A stretch of DNA of 64,000 nt from Spirodela intermedia (taxonomy: Eukaryota; Streptophyta; Magnoliopsida; Alismatales; Araceae), in NCBI GenBank assembly GCA_902729315.2, contig LR746278.1, positions 5,063,911-5,127,910 on the forward strand. Reading direction: 5' to 3'. The notes below the pieces were generated by a model, which saw only the letters and a program-made list of their open reading frames with translations, had not been told where the DNA came from and searched no databases. Below, piece after piece: positions 1 through 14,000 of the stretch (within the stretch, counting starts at the first letter, position 1; every line of letters starts with the position of its first letter). Made by a program: the position numbers and the translations under genes.

Positions 1-2890
1 CAGGACATTATAATATAAATATGTACAAGAGAGTGTAAATATGTAGAATACTACTTCATAAGAGCTATCATGTGACCTAACAACAACCGAACCCAACTAT
101 GCTAGATTGGGATATAATGCCGTATATAGTTGTTCTCGGGAAAAAAAACAGTCCAAGTTATCTGTCAACGTCTAACACCAAAGCCTTATCAAAAGTATGA
201 TAATGGCATACTATAAATGATGAACCGTGATAATCGATGGTTGAGGGCAATCCTTTGATGATCCGATGCTTGAATGGACTACCTAATCACATCAAGATCA
301 TCTAGCAACAACATGATTCACTTCTATATACTGAAGTTGGTGTAAAGTATTGTGAAGTATTCTGAGTAGCCAATTAGTACAAATCCAGCCCTTTGAACTC
401 GGCTGGTTACAAGAGACAATTGTACGACTGAATTTTGGTATGGCAGAGTTTGTGTGAGGAAACTGACTCTCGGTCCAGTATCACTTGTCAATGTATCTTT
501 GAGCTGAATGGTCAAATGAATTTGAAGTTGCATTACAACCCCTTGGTAAAAGAAATAAAAACTCGCACTGCATACGAACCAACATATTTCCAACATGAGT
601 TACGAGAAACAAACACAAACATAGTAACCAAAGACATGATGCGAGTGGTGACGACCATAACTCTCACTGTTCCACAGCATTGCATGACAATTTATTTCAG
701 GATAGTGTAGAGCAACAACAGTTAGAAACCGGTGAGTCACATTAATCTGAGTCAGAATACAAGGAAATCAAAAGAGGAAGAGAAAACAAAAAGATGCATA
801 CTTTATGGAAAAAGATATCTTAAGCACTTCTTCATAGGGAAGTGAACTCTGATGGTTTAACTTCGTCAACCTCCCCAACAATTACCAAAGAAAAGGTGAC
901 ACAGCTATGCCTTGAGCTTTAGGACAAACGGTTGCCACATTTTCAATGAGAAGTCTGTCTTATCAAATGAGAACCACGTTTTGGGCAATTGTCAACAAGT
1001 TGAATCAAAACTAGGTATCTGAAAGCTACAGCCACTTACCTACAAAAGCATAGCTTATCCTTGTTCTCGATGAAAGAATGATAAAAATGGTAAATATAAT
1101 TAAGAGCTGCTTCCACGTTCACTTCCCTTCACTTTTTAATAACGATGCTTTATCCAAGTGACTGCACCCTTTGAAAAATTACACATTCTTGAGATCTTTA
1201 TTACTCTATTTCACAGATTAATCGTTACATCAATTCTTTCTCCCAGGATTAACATTCAAGCAATAAAAAATAAATTGATCAAAAAATTTAAAAAATATTT
1301 TCTCAAGGCGTCCATAAAAAAACTTAGACTGTGGCAAAATGCTTATATTTACCGTTGCATTTTCTTTGTATCGTATAGAAAAAGAGAAATCTTGTTATGA
1401 TGCCGCTACATGGCACTGTGGAGGCATTCCAAAAAGCTCATCAAAAAATATGATGAGAATGTGAACAAGCCCACCTCATTAGAAATAGAGAGGGGAAGCT
1501 TATAATACTTCACAAAGCCATAGCAATGAAACACATGCTATATGACGCCACATGGTGAAATAGGGAGGAAAATTAAAAACAACTGAACACAGAAGCAAAA
1601 GAAATGTAAGCAAAAAATGATACTTTATTAAAAAAATCTTACACATTAATGTGAATGAGACAGATAGGACAAAGTTTCTTCCGGAAGGATGACACAAATT
1701 GCCTAAATTTCGCAGGGCAGTACCAGTAAAACTGAAGAGCTTCCCTCCAGATCAACTACAATAGAAGATACAGTAATGACTTGCATGAGACTCTTAGATC
1801 CACTACCACTTAACAGTGAATTTTATATTCCTCTCAACACTCAGACCTGGTAATGTAGATCTCCCAAGTAGAAAGATGAGTCCCTTTTTCAACAAAATCC
1901 ATCTTTCCACTTCTACTGATAGTGGATATTAAAATTCGACACCTCCGAGGCGATTACGTTCACCAAGACAGGCGGTGGGCATCAACTGTGCAGATACCTT
2001 GCATTAATGCTACACACAGAGTCACTTAAGCTTTGCATGGTGTCTAACAATTAAATAACACATGAGTTGGGCTTGTTCTGTTTAGTCTAAGTCCATGGTA
2101 GACGTTAACATCAGAACAAGTAGATAACTCCTTATTTAAAGGAAGAAGCACATGGTGTACGCATTGCTTTAGGAATGAAGACCTACTCAATGCATTACAT
2201 TTTAGGTATGTAAAATAATAATAAAACGTAGTATAATTCTTACAGAAAGGTTTCCAAAGAGTAAATAGTCATCCATTGATTTCAATGGGAGAAAAATTAC
2301 CTTATATTTTTACACTATTTTATTAACACAAAAATGAACTCACTAAGTGCAACATAATCCAGAAGAGTAGACTAACATTCATTTCTCTTTAGCTTCTCCT
2401 CAAATACATCAGATTCCCAAGGTTAACCAGACATATCAAGTAATTGATTATTAGAGACGTCCTCACAACTCCAATCTACCAATGATTCATGACCCTAACA
2501 GGTATAATTCTAGATACTCAGAAAAAACCAGTTTATTTTTTATATTACATTATTTTTATAAAATAACTCATAAAATTAAACCAAAATGTTAACTAATACC
2601 CCAGGGAAGAAGAAATATCAGAAAATATTGGACATATGGAAAATTATTAGTAAGGAAGCCCAAAAATAGTTCCATATGGGAGAACAATACAATACAAATA
2701 ACATGAAACCAATATCCAGGATTTTACCAAAGAAAAAACTTCGAAAAGGTAAGAAAAGGGTAGTTGTCAAGTAATAAAATGAGTGAAATATATAGTGTTG
2801 ATAAACATAGCAGGGTGATTATATATGCAGGACCAAAGAGCTCAAAGCTATCCATATCCTATATCAAAGATGGAAGAAGAAAAAATTAAC
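1..2890. other. AT-rich stretch without a recognised gene
   Basis: I found no conserved protein on either strand; all open frames here are short and broken. If the small minus-strand exon at 2891-2934 is real, this stretch would be its first coding intron, with the remaining exons beyond the left edge. This is inference. Confidence 0.4.
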
Positions 2891-2934
2891 CTTCGATCTC
2901 CATTTAGCATACTTGAAGCCATAGCTCAGCTCGC
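2891..2934 (-). CDS. Possible first coding exon of a MOS1-like gene (partial)
   Basis: A minus-strand exon candidate begins after an acceptor (…GGAATCAG) at 2935, has an ATG at 2922-2920 and ends at a GT donor after 2891. Its 32 coding bases read MASSMLNGDR plus two bases of the next codon. From memory, plant MODIFIER OF SNC1 1 (BAT2 N-terminal domain) proteins begin with a similar M-S-S-M-L-G-E-R-R-W start and share a small first coding exon. The next exon, expected to start W-A-S-A-R-R-G-G-M-T-V, was not found between here and base 1, so the gene would continue outside the window. The GC-rich leader near 4.1-4.3 kb and the GGCCCA-rich DNA beyond it fit a minus-strand gene starting there. 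Only about ten residues support the assignment, so it may be wrong. Confidence 0.3.
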
Positions 2935-4109
2935 CTGATTCCAAGATTATCCAATCGTGCAGATAAAATTAGCCTAACAAGAAAGTTTAAAGAAAAACAA
3001 ATAAATACCATAAGATTCAAGACAATGATAACAACATTCCCGTGCAGAATATTTTTGAGGGAGTTATTCAGGAAATGGAAATTTTCAAGACAGTACTAGG
3101 CCAACTGACACATGCACGTAGTAGTTGTCACATGATGGGGCTTCCAAGAATCATAATCCCCGTTCTTGCGCAGCCTCCAGATGGATAGAACAATAAAAAA
3201 TAATATAGCAAGAAACTGAAAGCACAAAAGGACATGCCCTAACGCCTTTTCTACATGAAATCAGCCATTTCAACTTAGCTAACAAGCGGATCATAGCTGG
3301 TTGACAGAAGTACAGCTAGTATGCCTATGCATACCCATTCTACGTGAAAACATTTGAGGAAGTAAAAAAACAAAATCCATTTCAACCACGAAGTAGAAAA
3401 AGAAAAAAAATCGATTTCTTGTTATAAGCATAATTAAGCGGTGGATACTGGGTACAGGCTAAAAGCTTTCGGAGCTAGATGAATCCTTCAGACTTATGGC
3501 ATAGTGAACTTATGACATATCTCGGATATTGTGGCAAATACTCTCGGCCCTAAATATATTGACACTCTTACAAAGCCTGGATGAGAGAACGGTTTCATCC
3601 AAATTTTCGAGAGATCAATCCAAACTGCGCAAGCTGAACATGGTCCTCCATTAAAGAAGGACATAAACGTTTAATAATAAGAGAGAAGACGTCTACAGCC
3701 TCACGTACGAACTTAGAGATAATCTACAGGTCTAGGCCTTGAACTTAGAATACGTATCAAAGACTAAACCAAAGTTACGTAGGCACACTCGGAGTAAGCT
3801 GATGACAGTCTGCCTTCTCATTTCACAAGGTAGGAAGAACACAGGTGCGAAAATGACGACGTCAGCATCATATAGGTCACAACTCCGAAGAACAATACCT
3901 GAAAATTCAAACACAGTCCAAATCTTGAAAGAGGGACAGAGAAGACCAACAACATCCCCCAAAAGAAGAGGAGCCATACACTAAAAGCACTAAGTAATCG
4001 GATCAGTCATCAAGTCCAGGCAAAGTTGCAGAAAGACACCCGTATCCACGAGTGCCAGAGGATCAAATAACGAAAGAAGAACGAATAAAAAAGAAGAAGT
4101 CACCAGACC

Positions 4110-4320
4110 GAGATCTCCACAAGCATAGAGCACCATTCAAATCGACCGACGGCAGCGGAACATCAGGCTCCACGCCGGTAAATCCACACAGGGAGAGAGT
4201 GAGAGGGAGAAGGAAATGAAGATCGAGAGAGAGCGGCCGCCGGAACGACGGAGCGAGACGGACGTCGAGGCTAGTTAGGAATCCCGCGCGGTTCCCCTAC
4301 CTTTTCCTTCAGATGGGCCG
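4110..4320 (-). other. GC-rich putative 5' leader exon of the minus-strand gene
   Basis: On the minus strand this is a CT-rich, CpG-containing stretch typical of plant 5' UTRs. It lies just inside the GGCCCA cluster and upstream, in minus sense, of the ATG exon at 2891-2934. No conserved protein is visible. Exact transcript borders cannot be set from sequence alone. Confidence 0.35.
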
Positions 4321-4640
4321 GAGGAAAGCCCTAGGCCATCTCCGTTCTTCCTCCTCTTCCCCCTCCCTCCTCCCCCCTCCTCTTCGAGGCCCGTGGTATC
4401 CGGTGAAGGACGCTGGTGGAAGAGAGAAGAGAAAAAGGGGGATGGGGGGGGAAGCTTTATATGGGAGGGGGCATGGAGATTTACATAAATATCGTCCTAT
4501 TTTGTAAGAATAACACCAACGGGTGATCTCCTGAACTGGACCTAAAAAAGTAGCCCAGCTTTCCCTTAAAGCAACCGACCTTGACCCAGTCAGGAGATGA
4601 CGTGGACCGCGAATCAGCAACCCAATGGACTATCTTAGCG

Positions 4641-4816
4641 GGCCCATTTTGTGAGACAGCCCGATCGGCCCAGACAAAAAGCTCATCAATGAGAGGTGGG
4701 CCGGCCCAAACAAGGGTCCATAAAGTGGCTCTGGTGGGCCCAGCCAAAAAAGGTACTGGACCCACTCCGGGGGCTCGAATCGGGCTCCTCAATGGGCCTA
4801 TCTAGCTCATGGCCCA
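4641..4816 (-). promoter_or_regulatory. Cluster of GGCCCA/TGGGCC (site II) elements
   Basis: GGCCCA or its complement occurs at 4641, 4667, 4697, 4703, 4735, 4737, 4793 and 4811, eight times in about 175 bp. Site II elements bind TCP factors and are common in promoters of growth and housekeeping genes. The position suits a promoter firing leftward into the leader at 4.1-4.3 kb, just downstream of the VAL stop codon. Confidence 0.5.
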
Positions 4817-5045
4817 GCTCCAAACGCATGCTTGCCAACGGGCCATTCTGAATCCAACGGCCAACAGGGCCTTGTGATCCGCTGCCCACGTGGACTACCA
4901 GGTCATCTCGCCACGTGGCACGCCAGGCTGTAGTAGAAACTCATAGAATTTCCCGTCAACCGTTCTCCGTACGCGACTGGAAGAAGAAGAAGATGGAGGA
5001 CCATCAACCAAATGGGGTTGGCAGTCTAGTAGACACTCGGAGGCC

Positions 5046-8000
5046 TCAGTGGGTCGCCGGCTCCTCGTCTCGCTCCGGCCGAACGTTCAGGTCGATCTCC
5101 GGCTTGGCGGGCTGCGGCGGGGAGGGCGGCGGCCGCTGGGCCTCTCCGTCCTTCTTACTCGGCGCGAGCGCCTGGAGGCGTCGCCTGGCGGTGCCGCTGA
5201 CGCCGCACTGGGACGCCGGCCTGTGCTTTGGGCCGCGGCCGCTGTGGGGCTGGATGCACTGGATGCGGGTGCAGTCGCGCCGGTGGCGCGGGTGGCGGAC
5301 GCTGTGCCCGGAAGCTGCGGGGGGCGACCCATCTTCCCCCTCCATCGCCGCCGCCGGATCGCCGCCGGCTCCGAGGCCGCTCCGCTCATCGGAAGAAGCT
5401 GCCAAGAACAGGGGAATTAAATAAAATGAGGAGCTTATGCATGAACAAACAAGATCGAAGAGGTCAATCAGGATTCGCAGCAGTCGGCGATGGGGATGGA
5501 TTCAGAGCGCTGGTTGATGAATAATGGGATTTGGGATAAGATTTAATTTTTTGAGCACCCCGCTAAATCTATTCCGACGAACGGAGAGGAAACTCAGATC
5601 TTCCAGGATGAAACGGCCTCCAAGAGGACCAAAGTTTTTGATCGCATGCTACCATAAAATTAAATTTAAAAAAAAAAAGAAGAGAAGGAAGGTTTTGATC
5701 CCAATTTCAGGTCTCTGTACCATGATCGCGGTGGAGCAAATCTTCCAGCTGCTGCGAGGAGACTTGCTGCGCGGATGAACACGAGGCCCTGGAAAGCAGG
5801 AAGATCTGTTTATGACAAAAATAGAAGAGACTCCAGAAGGATTCATCTGCGGCGCCACCACACCAAGACAGGCTCAGCAGAATGGCGCTCTGTAAGTACA
5901 TAAAAGGAAAGATGCGGCTCGATCAGGACATGTCCGGTGGTGGGTGGGTCTGTGTGTTTACTATTAGATTTTTCTCAACGTGCTTTGTTTGGCGAGCAAT
6001 TATATTGGGATTCGCCCTCATACATATTTCTGGTAATGGATATTTATAGACTTTATTCAGCTTCGTGGTAATCAGAGACTGAAAACAAAGCATGCATCTA
6101 ATCTGATTACCACCGATATAAACATTCTATGATGATTCTGAATATGAACATGGAGAAAGGAACGGATCTACTGTTCATTCACTAAAAAAATGAGAGAAAA
6201 ATCAGAATGGCCAGTTGTATATAGACGGCTGCTCAGAACCAATGTCTGGCAACTCAGCATCAAGGCTCCAAAATCTCAGAATTTATTGAGATAGCATCTA
6301 TCAGCCTGGTTGTAACTTGAAACGAGTTGGGTTGAGTCCGCTCTGAATAAAGTTTCTTTTTATGTGCCACTCATTCAGGTCGTAATCAGGCCACGGTTAG
6401 AACCCCTCCACTTCTGGAGGCAAACCATACGACCCACAGAAGACAACATGAATCTGCCGGCACAGAGAAACCTATAGCTAGCAAAGGTTTTCCAAGATCT
6501 CAATACTTTGTGTCAGTAACTTAGCGAGCTTCGCAGAGATTGAGAGATGGAGGAGGTACCAGGAGAATAGGAAAATAATGTCTTAACGCTTGATGTATCG
6601 TTTCGGCAGTTCTTTCCTTCACTTTTCATCAGATATCTTCCCTATCAGACCCAAACTCTACATTGACACGAGTACAACGCTAAAGTGATGATGACCTGGT
6701 CTGATCGTATGCCTTGTGAACTGACTGGAGGAACAGCAATGGAGACAATTTTCGAATATTTAAAAGAGATAATGATGCCAACTATGACGAAAGACGTGCA
6801 TATATTGACATTTAGAAAGTTTTCTGCCTAGCAACAAGAGCCTGAGTTTACCTTTCAGGACCCCATGAATTATCAGAACATGTCCAAATGAGAGGCAACA
6901 GTACACACGAAGGCACCCTGCGCCACTTCAAACAGTCCCCACATTGAGCCCATCGAGTCTTCTCACTGGTTAGAACAAGGATGTTAGGTTCATGATCATG
7001 ATTAGGTTTCAATTCATTATTCATAAAAAAGCTATTTCTCACTTCTGGAGATTGGACTCTCCCAACTAAAAGTATTAGATCTTCTGTGCAAAAATAACAA
7101 GCCTTTTCTTAAAGTTGTGAGCAATTCAAAGGACAAACGCAAATAAGGAGGAGGATCCCAACCCTTGCCAGCCCTTGAAAACGTTTTGGCCCAGAGTGAT
7201 CCTCGAGAAACTCAATTGAAAGTTTCACAGACGAAGAGGATTCTACGCATTCAACTGCAAAGATGCCTCGTAAGAGACCGACCAGCCCTTGAGGCGTTAT
7301 CTTCTCTATCTACCAAGAAGCAATACCAAGAAATCCTCAAACGTTGGCATCTTGCAGCCCATCACTACCGTTTCTCTTTTTCAATTCAGAGGGGCGGCTT
7401 GTGGATGATTATAAGTTCGTAACGCCAGCACCTATGGTATCAGCTTGACCTTTCATAAGCGCTTCGTTCAAACCGAGATCGTTAGCATTTGCTGCTGCAG
7501 AATAAACCAATTTTAAAATGGGCCAAGTTGGTAATTTTTCTTACATCTCCCCCTCCGGGAGCCCTGCCATTAAAAATTTATCATCAAACTCGAATACTTT
7601 TTCTGGAAAACCTACCATTTTGAGCCACTAACAATGGTATGGATCTTAATTACACCTCAGTAGCGGCCTCCTTTGGGACATGAAAACACATCAATTAAGT
7701 AGCAATTGCCCACATCGTTTGGTATTGCTGGTATTAGGACAATTCAAGATTCGAAAGTTCTAAAGTGGCCAAATATTAATGGTGACAAATGTCCACCTGT
7801 GACCACAGTGCCGGCAAAGGCTCAAATGTGGAGAATAATGCGCATAAAAGCTCCTTGAAAAAATGTTATTTCAAAATTTTCATTACTACCACATTTTAAA
7901 TGAACAGTTAATCAGCAAGATTCCTCAGTCAGAACGACATAATGAACAATGACGGCAATCAGCAAGGAGATGCACGGTGCAGCAATGAGTAAAAATCCCT

Positions 8001-11000
8001 GTAACATGGCACAATCAAATGACAATGAAATACCAAATGAATGCTTAAACCAGATACTCACAGAAGCTTTTCTAATCGTCAATATCGTTCTAAAGGACAT
8101 CAAAAAAGGCACCAAACGAAATATCAAAGTAGAGGCTTGTATAAAAAAACCTTCTTTGGGTGAGTTGTGGAGTGGAAGGGAAGGATGGTATGAAAAAGGC
8201 ACGGCATGAGTGCACCTCACAACCAAATGTAATGGTGATTGTCATGCTTTCCTACTTCACAGAAGTCATAGAGATTCATTACCGTAGTAGGATATCACCC
8301 CGTTTCCTGCCCACCTCTGAAAAGTTTACCAACCATATGAACAATAAGCCCGCTGCAGCCCCCCCTTCAGGATTTTGTTGCTCATTGTTTCTTTCTGCTT
8401 TGTACGTTTCGTCATATTTTCTCATTTCTCTTCTATTTAACAATTTCTTGTGCATTTCCTCCATACGATGCTCTAAGGAAATAGGTGGAATGGATGCAAA
8501 GGGAGGCAGCTTATCTTTTTCCATATCTTTTAACCAAATTGCCTGCCACTGTATTTTTCATTGGCCCTATTTGTGTTAATCCTTGAAAAAAAAGAAAAGA
8601 AATTCTGACGAGTTTGAATTTATTTCAGGAAAAGAAATTGGTGATCTTCGACCGAATTGGTGGGGATATAAGCATAGGATAATATATCATTAAATTAGAT
8701 AACTGTCTATTCAATCTAAACAGAAGAGGATAACAAACTATTAAGGTTTCATCCACTTTATCCATCAGATGGAGTGAGCTTGTGAGCGAGCGAGCGAGAG
8801 AGAGAGAGAGAGAGAGGATTTGTATCTGCATCCTTATCCATAAATTTTTCAAAAGATTCCATATTCTTAAAAAAAGAGAGATAACTGGGACTTGGTTATT
8901 GCTTATAGCATTCCACTGATCATGTCGCCAGAATACAATAGATAATTGTGGTGATTGGGAACCCATGCTACAATGCTACTGGATAATTTTTGAGGGAAAA
9001 TGCTCAATTTCTTCATAAAATCACCACAAAAACTCAGTTTGAGAATGGGAATTTACCTATCTTGAATCGCAGGGAAAATTATAGGCTTCCCAAGGACTGG
9101 CGCTTCCTGTTGAAAATAACCCATGCTTAAATAAAATGCCAGACATACTGAGAAGGGAAACTTTGAATATTCTTTTGCGTACATATGCACATACTTTAAG
9201 TACGTTGACTTATTGCATAATTTCTCGGAAATAATAATCTTTTAAACAGGAAATTATAGCATAATTGCAGAGCAAAACTGGAAGGTCAAGGGCCTATATA
9301 TATTCTACAAAGCCATAGAAAAAAAATTTGGATTCCATGTTCTAGTCAACAGATGCTCAATTAAAATCCTAGTCAGAAATGTGCAGCACGTAAAATATAA
9401 CGCAACTTCTTTGAAATTTTATCATTAAAACTCCCTTGTATGGAGAGACCCCATCTAGATATTTGATAAAAAGTTACTGATGTCATGTGTAAACTGGGTA
9501 AAACAGTGGCACCAGGATGCCTAGCAGTCTTAATTAACAGAAGGTTTAAACAGAGCCTAAGATAGCTCAAACAATAACCATCTTCAACAATGGGAACATT
9601 CTGAGACCCAGTGGCAGATGGCATGGACATCCTTCTGATTGGACTGTATGGGATCAGATATATTTGGGAATGGTGATATGAACAAGTTGAATGATCTTTT
9701 AGCACATATTAAATGTTTAAGCTTCATAATTATGCAATAGGTACACGACACACCTACATAATTATGCAGTTTTCATCCCCATTTAAACTCTCTAGGTTTC
9801 CTATTAAGGGTCATCATGTGTCCCCAAGTACAGCCTTATATATAGGAAATCTAGCTGCATAGAGAAGAGAGAGCCATAAGAATTTGTATCGCACAGTTCC
9901 ATAGCATAATTCATGAGCAGTTCGATTACTACACTGAAGGAAAATGAAGGGACACAAATAAAATTCTGCTTCCAAAACTGTAATGCGTGGACACCACAGC
10001 TATGGTCAAAGATATTTCAGTCGATTTGTTTTGCATTTAAATGAATCTGGCGAATTTTACATCATTCTTTTAGAGATGACTAGGATTGTTCAAAGATCAA
10101 GTTGGCTTGTGCAACAAGTAAGCTTCTCACGGTTAAATGAATATTTTTATCATACCTCATATTCCTCGATCTCATGGCCTTCAATTATCAGAACAGACGG
10201 TTTATAGTTTGGAGGGGGGCATAGCAGCTCTTGAGCTTCCTCCCAAGAGAGCTTAACTTCAATGGAGTCCTCATTTTCCATCCTCAGGCGTTTACTTTTT
10301 GTACCAAGAGTGCTACTTTTCCTTTTACTTGAGAGCATAGGGTACCTGGATGGAGTTACTTCTTTTTGAATAATTCCTGATCTACCAGATTCTGACAAAG
10401 TTCCCTGATCGAATGGAATGCTAGCAGTTGCTGATTCTGAGCTATTCCTTAAAGACGAAATAGATGGAGCTGAGGTTCCTTCACTAGCTTTACCGTTCTT
10501 ATTATTAACTTCCTTTCCATCACTGTACCCATTCTCGGATTTGTTTCCTTGGATGTCCTGCCAATGAAGATGAAACTTTTAAGACATCCAGTAGAGGTAA
10601 AAAAGCGTCCAAAAACAGTGGATAGGTAATCAATGTTACCAGGCAAAAAAAAAACTAGAGCAAACAAATATTCCACGGACAACAGAAGGAAAAGCAACGA
10701 TATTCAAGTGTAGTGCAACCCGGTGAAGATTTTCCATCTTCATCCAAAGTTTGTGGTTGTACGATGATTATCTCAGAATCACTTACCATTGCCTGATTGG
10801 GATAAGTACGCAGTTACTTTTATTACACTAATTAACTGGCGTTATAAATTACCTGAGGACAAAGGACTGAATAAGAAACCCAAAACTTATCAAGGGGTTC
10901 AATGGATTTTGAAATCTCAAACCACAGCATTCTAGCAACTGGATCTCTCAACAATATCTTCCGCATTTTTAAGCACAAAATCTAAATAAAATCATACATT

Positions 11001-14000
11001 CAAAATCCGTATCCAGCAGAAATCTTTTGAATTTAGCATACTTAAATTGATATTCTCTTATGATCTTTTAAAAATGTTTCCACCAGATGACCAAATTTAC
11101 GTTAAATAAAAGCGATAATGTTTTCGTCCTCATAAGATGCCACTATAAGAGAAGATCTCTTGGCATAATGGGGGTAAGTAGGTTCCGTCAAGTTCAGATG
11201 ACAATATTAGCACGGTCAATGATTATCACCAAGTGCCAGGTAATGATCCTTTTCACCGAGTCAATCGTCCATGATAACAGATGTCGTAACTCCAGATTTT
11301 ATCAATATCCATCCTACTGAAAAATGCATAGGTTTTCTCTAGTGATGTATATTTCTCCAAATGTCAAGACGAGATAAACATACTAAAAAAATAAAACAGC
11401 TAAAAATCAAATCCCAGAAAAAATGCTTAAACAGCAAAGCTCATTAATTGCATTTGGATAGTGCTAGAATTTGAAATTGATGTTCCGAAACTGCAGATCT
11501 TAACAAGAAAACTATAAATATTGGTATTTAAACAACATGAAGATTTCCCTCAAGTAAAGCATTTGTAATTTAGAAATAGGAAACTGCTTATCTATGCGAT
11601 GCATGAATGGCATATATGTCTATGTTCATCACAACCATTATGCTTCAAAACTACAAATTAGACAAATGGCGTATCTAAGGCTATTTACCTGGTCAGTCGG
11701 AATATTTGAAGTCTTGCGGAACCCCATAACCAACTTTCCTCCTGGATCTATTCGACTAAATGTAACTGAACAACAAAGATTGCTTAGAATTGACACAAGA
11801 GGTTCAACCTCAATACTAATAAAATCTATTAATATTACAAATAGGCTCAACATAAAAATTGGACTAAATTGCAACGTATACTGTACTAGAATGATGATAA
11901 CACCAAAAACTTCGAGGGAGAAAGGAAAAAAATGAAGTGTTAGTTGATCATCAACATGTCCATTCTGATGTTTAGGATAGCCCTTTAACGTCATCCCATA
12001 TGACAGTTGGCAACACTAGGTATCTAGATGACCTCAAAGTCTTTTTGACAGCAGCGATCAATGAAACTTGGAGCAGATATGGGGAGGGGAGACGATTTTT
12101 TCGCCCATTATTTCTCTGTTTTCTGCTATTAAACTTTTCTTTCCTCTTCTTCCTATGCGAGTGGTCACATCTTCCTAGCCTAGAATCACCCAATCCGAGT
12201 AGAATTGCCAAAATTCTAGTGCTTTGGTCCTGCCTTCGTTTTAAAATTTTGAAAGGGGGATTGAAATTCCACCTTAAAAGTGTACTGGAACGCTTGATTC
12301 CAATCCAATTTAGCTGCTGTAGAATGGTAGCCCTCAATTTGGTGTGCTGGAGATCCCGCAACACCTTTGGAGAGGAAGAAAAACCTTTCAATGAAAGCAA
12401 GAATCTGTTTTTCAAGAGAGACGGGGTCCAGTATTTATACTAGACCCTTGAGAGTACATGATTAGAAGTGTTCAGGGCATATCTGCCAATAGGAAAGTAC
12501 AGGGTTTATTTATAAAATCCTCACGACAGCAGCTACCTGAAACAAAATTAGCCACTGATTCCAACAACGTTATTTCGATTACAAATAGCATTTGGCACGA
12601 CATTATTATAGAATGATCTAAGCGGACCCATTACAATGGGTTCATAATTGCATAGCAATGAAAAATGCAGCCTCTAAAGAGTTGATTTTTTTTTCCGTCC
12701 ATTGCCTTTTGATTGAAAATCAATTGCTATCCATTTCAAAGATGTGGGTGGTTTTTCAGATGCTACAAGTGAATGGTAGAAAATCGCCAAGTTAGATTTC
12801 ATTACTTAACTCGAGTCAAATCTCCTCACTGCATAAAAGCAATGATTAGATCAAGATTTTGGAAATCAAGTGCTTGTTTAAATATGCAGAAAACGTTTTA
12901 AATCTCAGAATGAAAAAATTAAAAAGGAAAAGCAAGTAAGAGAAAGATGCACCTTTGTTGCATTAAACTTTCTTGGATCCTCTATAAAAGATTGAGGAAA
13001 TGAATTAGATAAAGTTTGTTACATAAAACTTGAAGGGTAAATTTTTGAATTGTTTTGTGTAATTATAATACGATACCTTCACCTGCGTATATTCCTTCCC
13101 AATGCAATCATGCTACTTTCATAGTCCAAAACAATGTTCGGATGGAAATGCTAGGAAAGAGAGAAATATGATTTCTCTCTGGTATCCCTTTTTACCCATC
13201 TTAGGCGTTTGGCTGCCCGTAAGAAGGCGCTGAGGTCTTTCAGGCAACCACTAAACCATGGACAAAGTAGTGGAGAGGTGCATGAGACAGATCTAACAGA
13301 ACTATTATTCGAAAACTGCATTTCGCCTATCCCAATCTGATCTCTTGGTGGACCTCGATTCCCCTTTAAAAATTTCCATTCATAAAAAATGATTATCCTG
13401 ATTAATCAAGGGGAACCAGTTGCATCAGAAGAGCAATGTGGACTGACTGATTCTTTCACAAATCCAAGCAAAAAGGATTTTACAGCTAGGATTGTATCCT
13501 GGGGTATATACTGACATTGTTGCAAAATGTAATATAGAGACCATGAATTTTTAAGATATGTTTCCTGGAAACTAAAAAAATATCCATTTCATGCCATCAC
13601 AATCATATTTTTTTTGGCTACATATGTCAGCCAAAATAACTAACTGTGATAAGGAAATGTGTGAATCAAGCCAATCATATACATGACGTCTTGAGTGTTT
13701 CTGGAAAGGGTGTACACAGGAGCATTTAGTACGGTATATTTGCAAAAAAGAATATATCCCTCATTGTGACTATCTGTAATTAAATAACAATAATTTAGAC
13801 CTTGGATAACCAACAAAGTGGGATGGCAAGTTGGAAACTGATGGAGTTCTCCATAAAAAAAGCAAGTCAATGAGGGGCATAGGACTTACAGGAAATGAAG
13901 TACATGAACAACAAACCTTTATAACAGTAGAAATATAGGATAGTTCAAAATGGATAATAAAAAGAAATAATTGCATTGTCTTCTGAGCCAAGTTCCAGAA

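Noticed and set aside
4309-4620. Open frames on both strands (64-103 codons) around 4.3-4.8 kb
   Set aside because: They lie in GC-rich leader and GGCCCA promoter DNA and match no family.
5049-5424. Plus-strand open frames of 120-170 codons opposite the VAL last exon
   Set aside because: They are antisense shadows of a GC-rich coding exon; the minus frame joins VAL in phase and shows its tail and EAR motif.
12000-12443. 147-codon frames on both strands in a VAL intron
   Set aside because: No recognisable motif, and they sit within a clean intron; probably chance or an old insertion.
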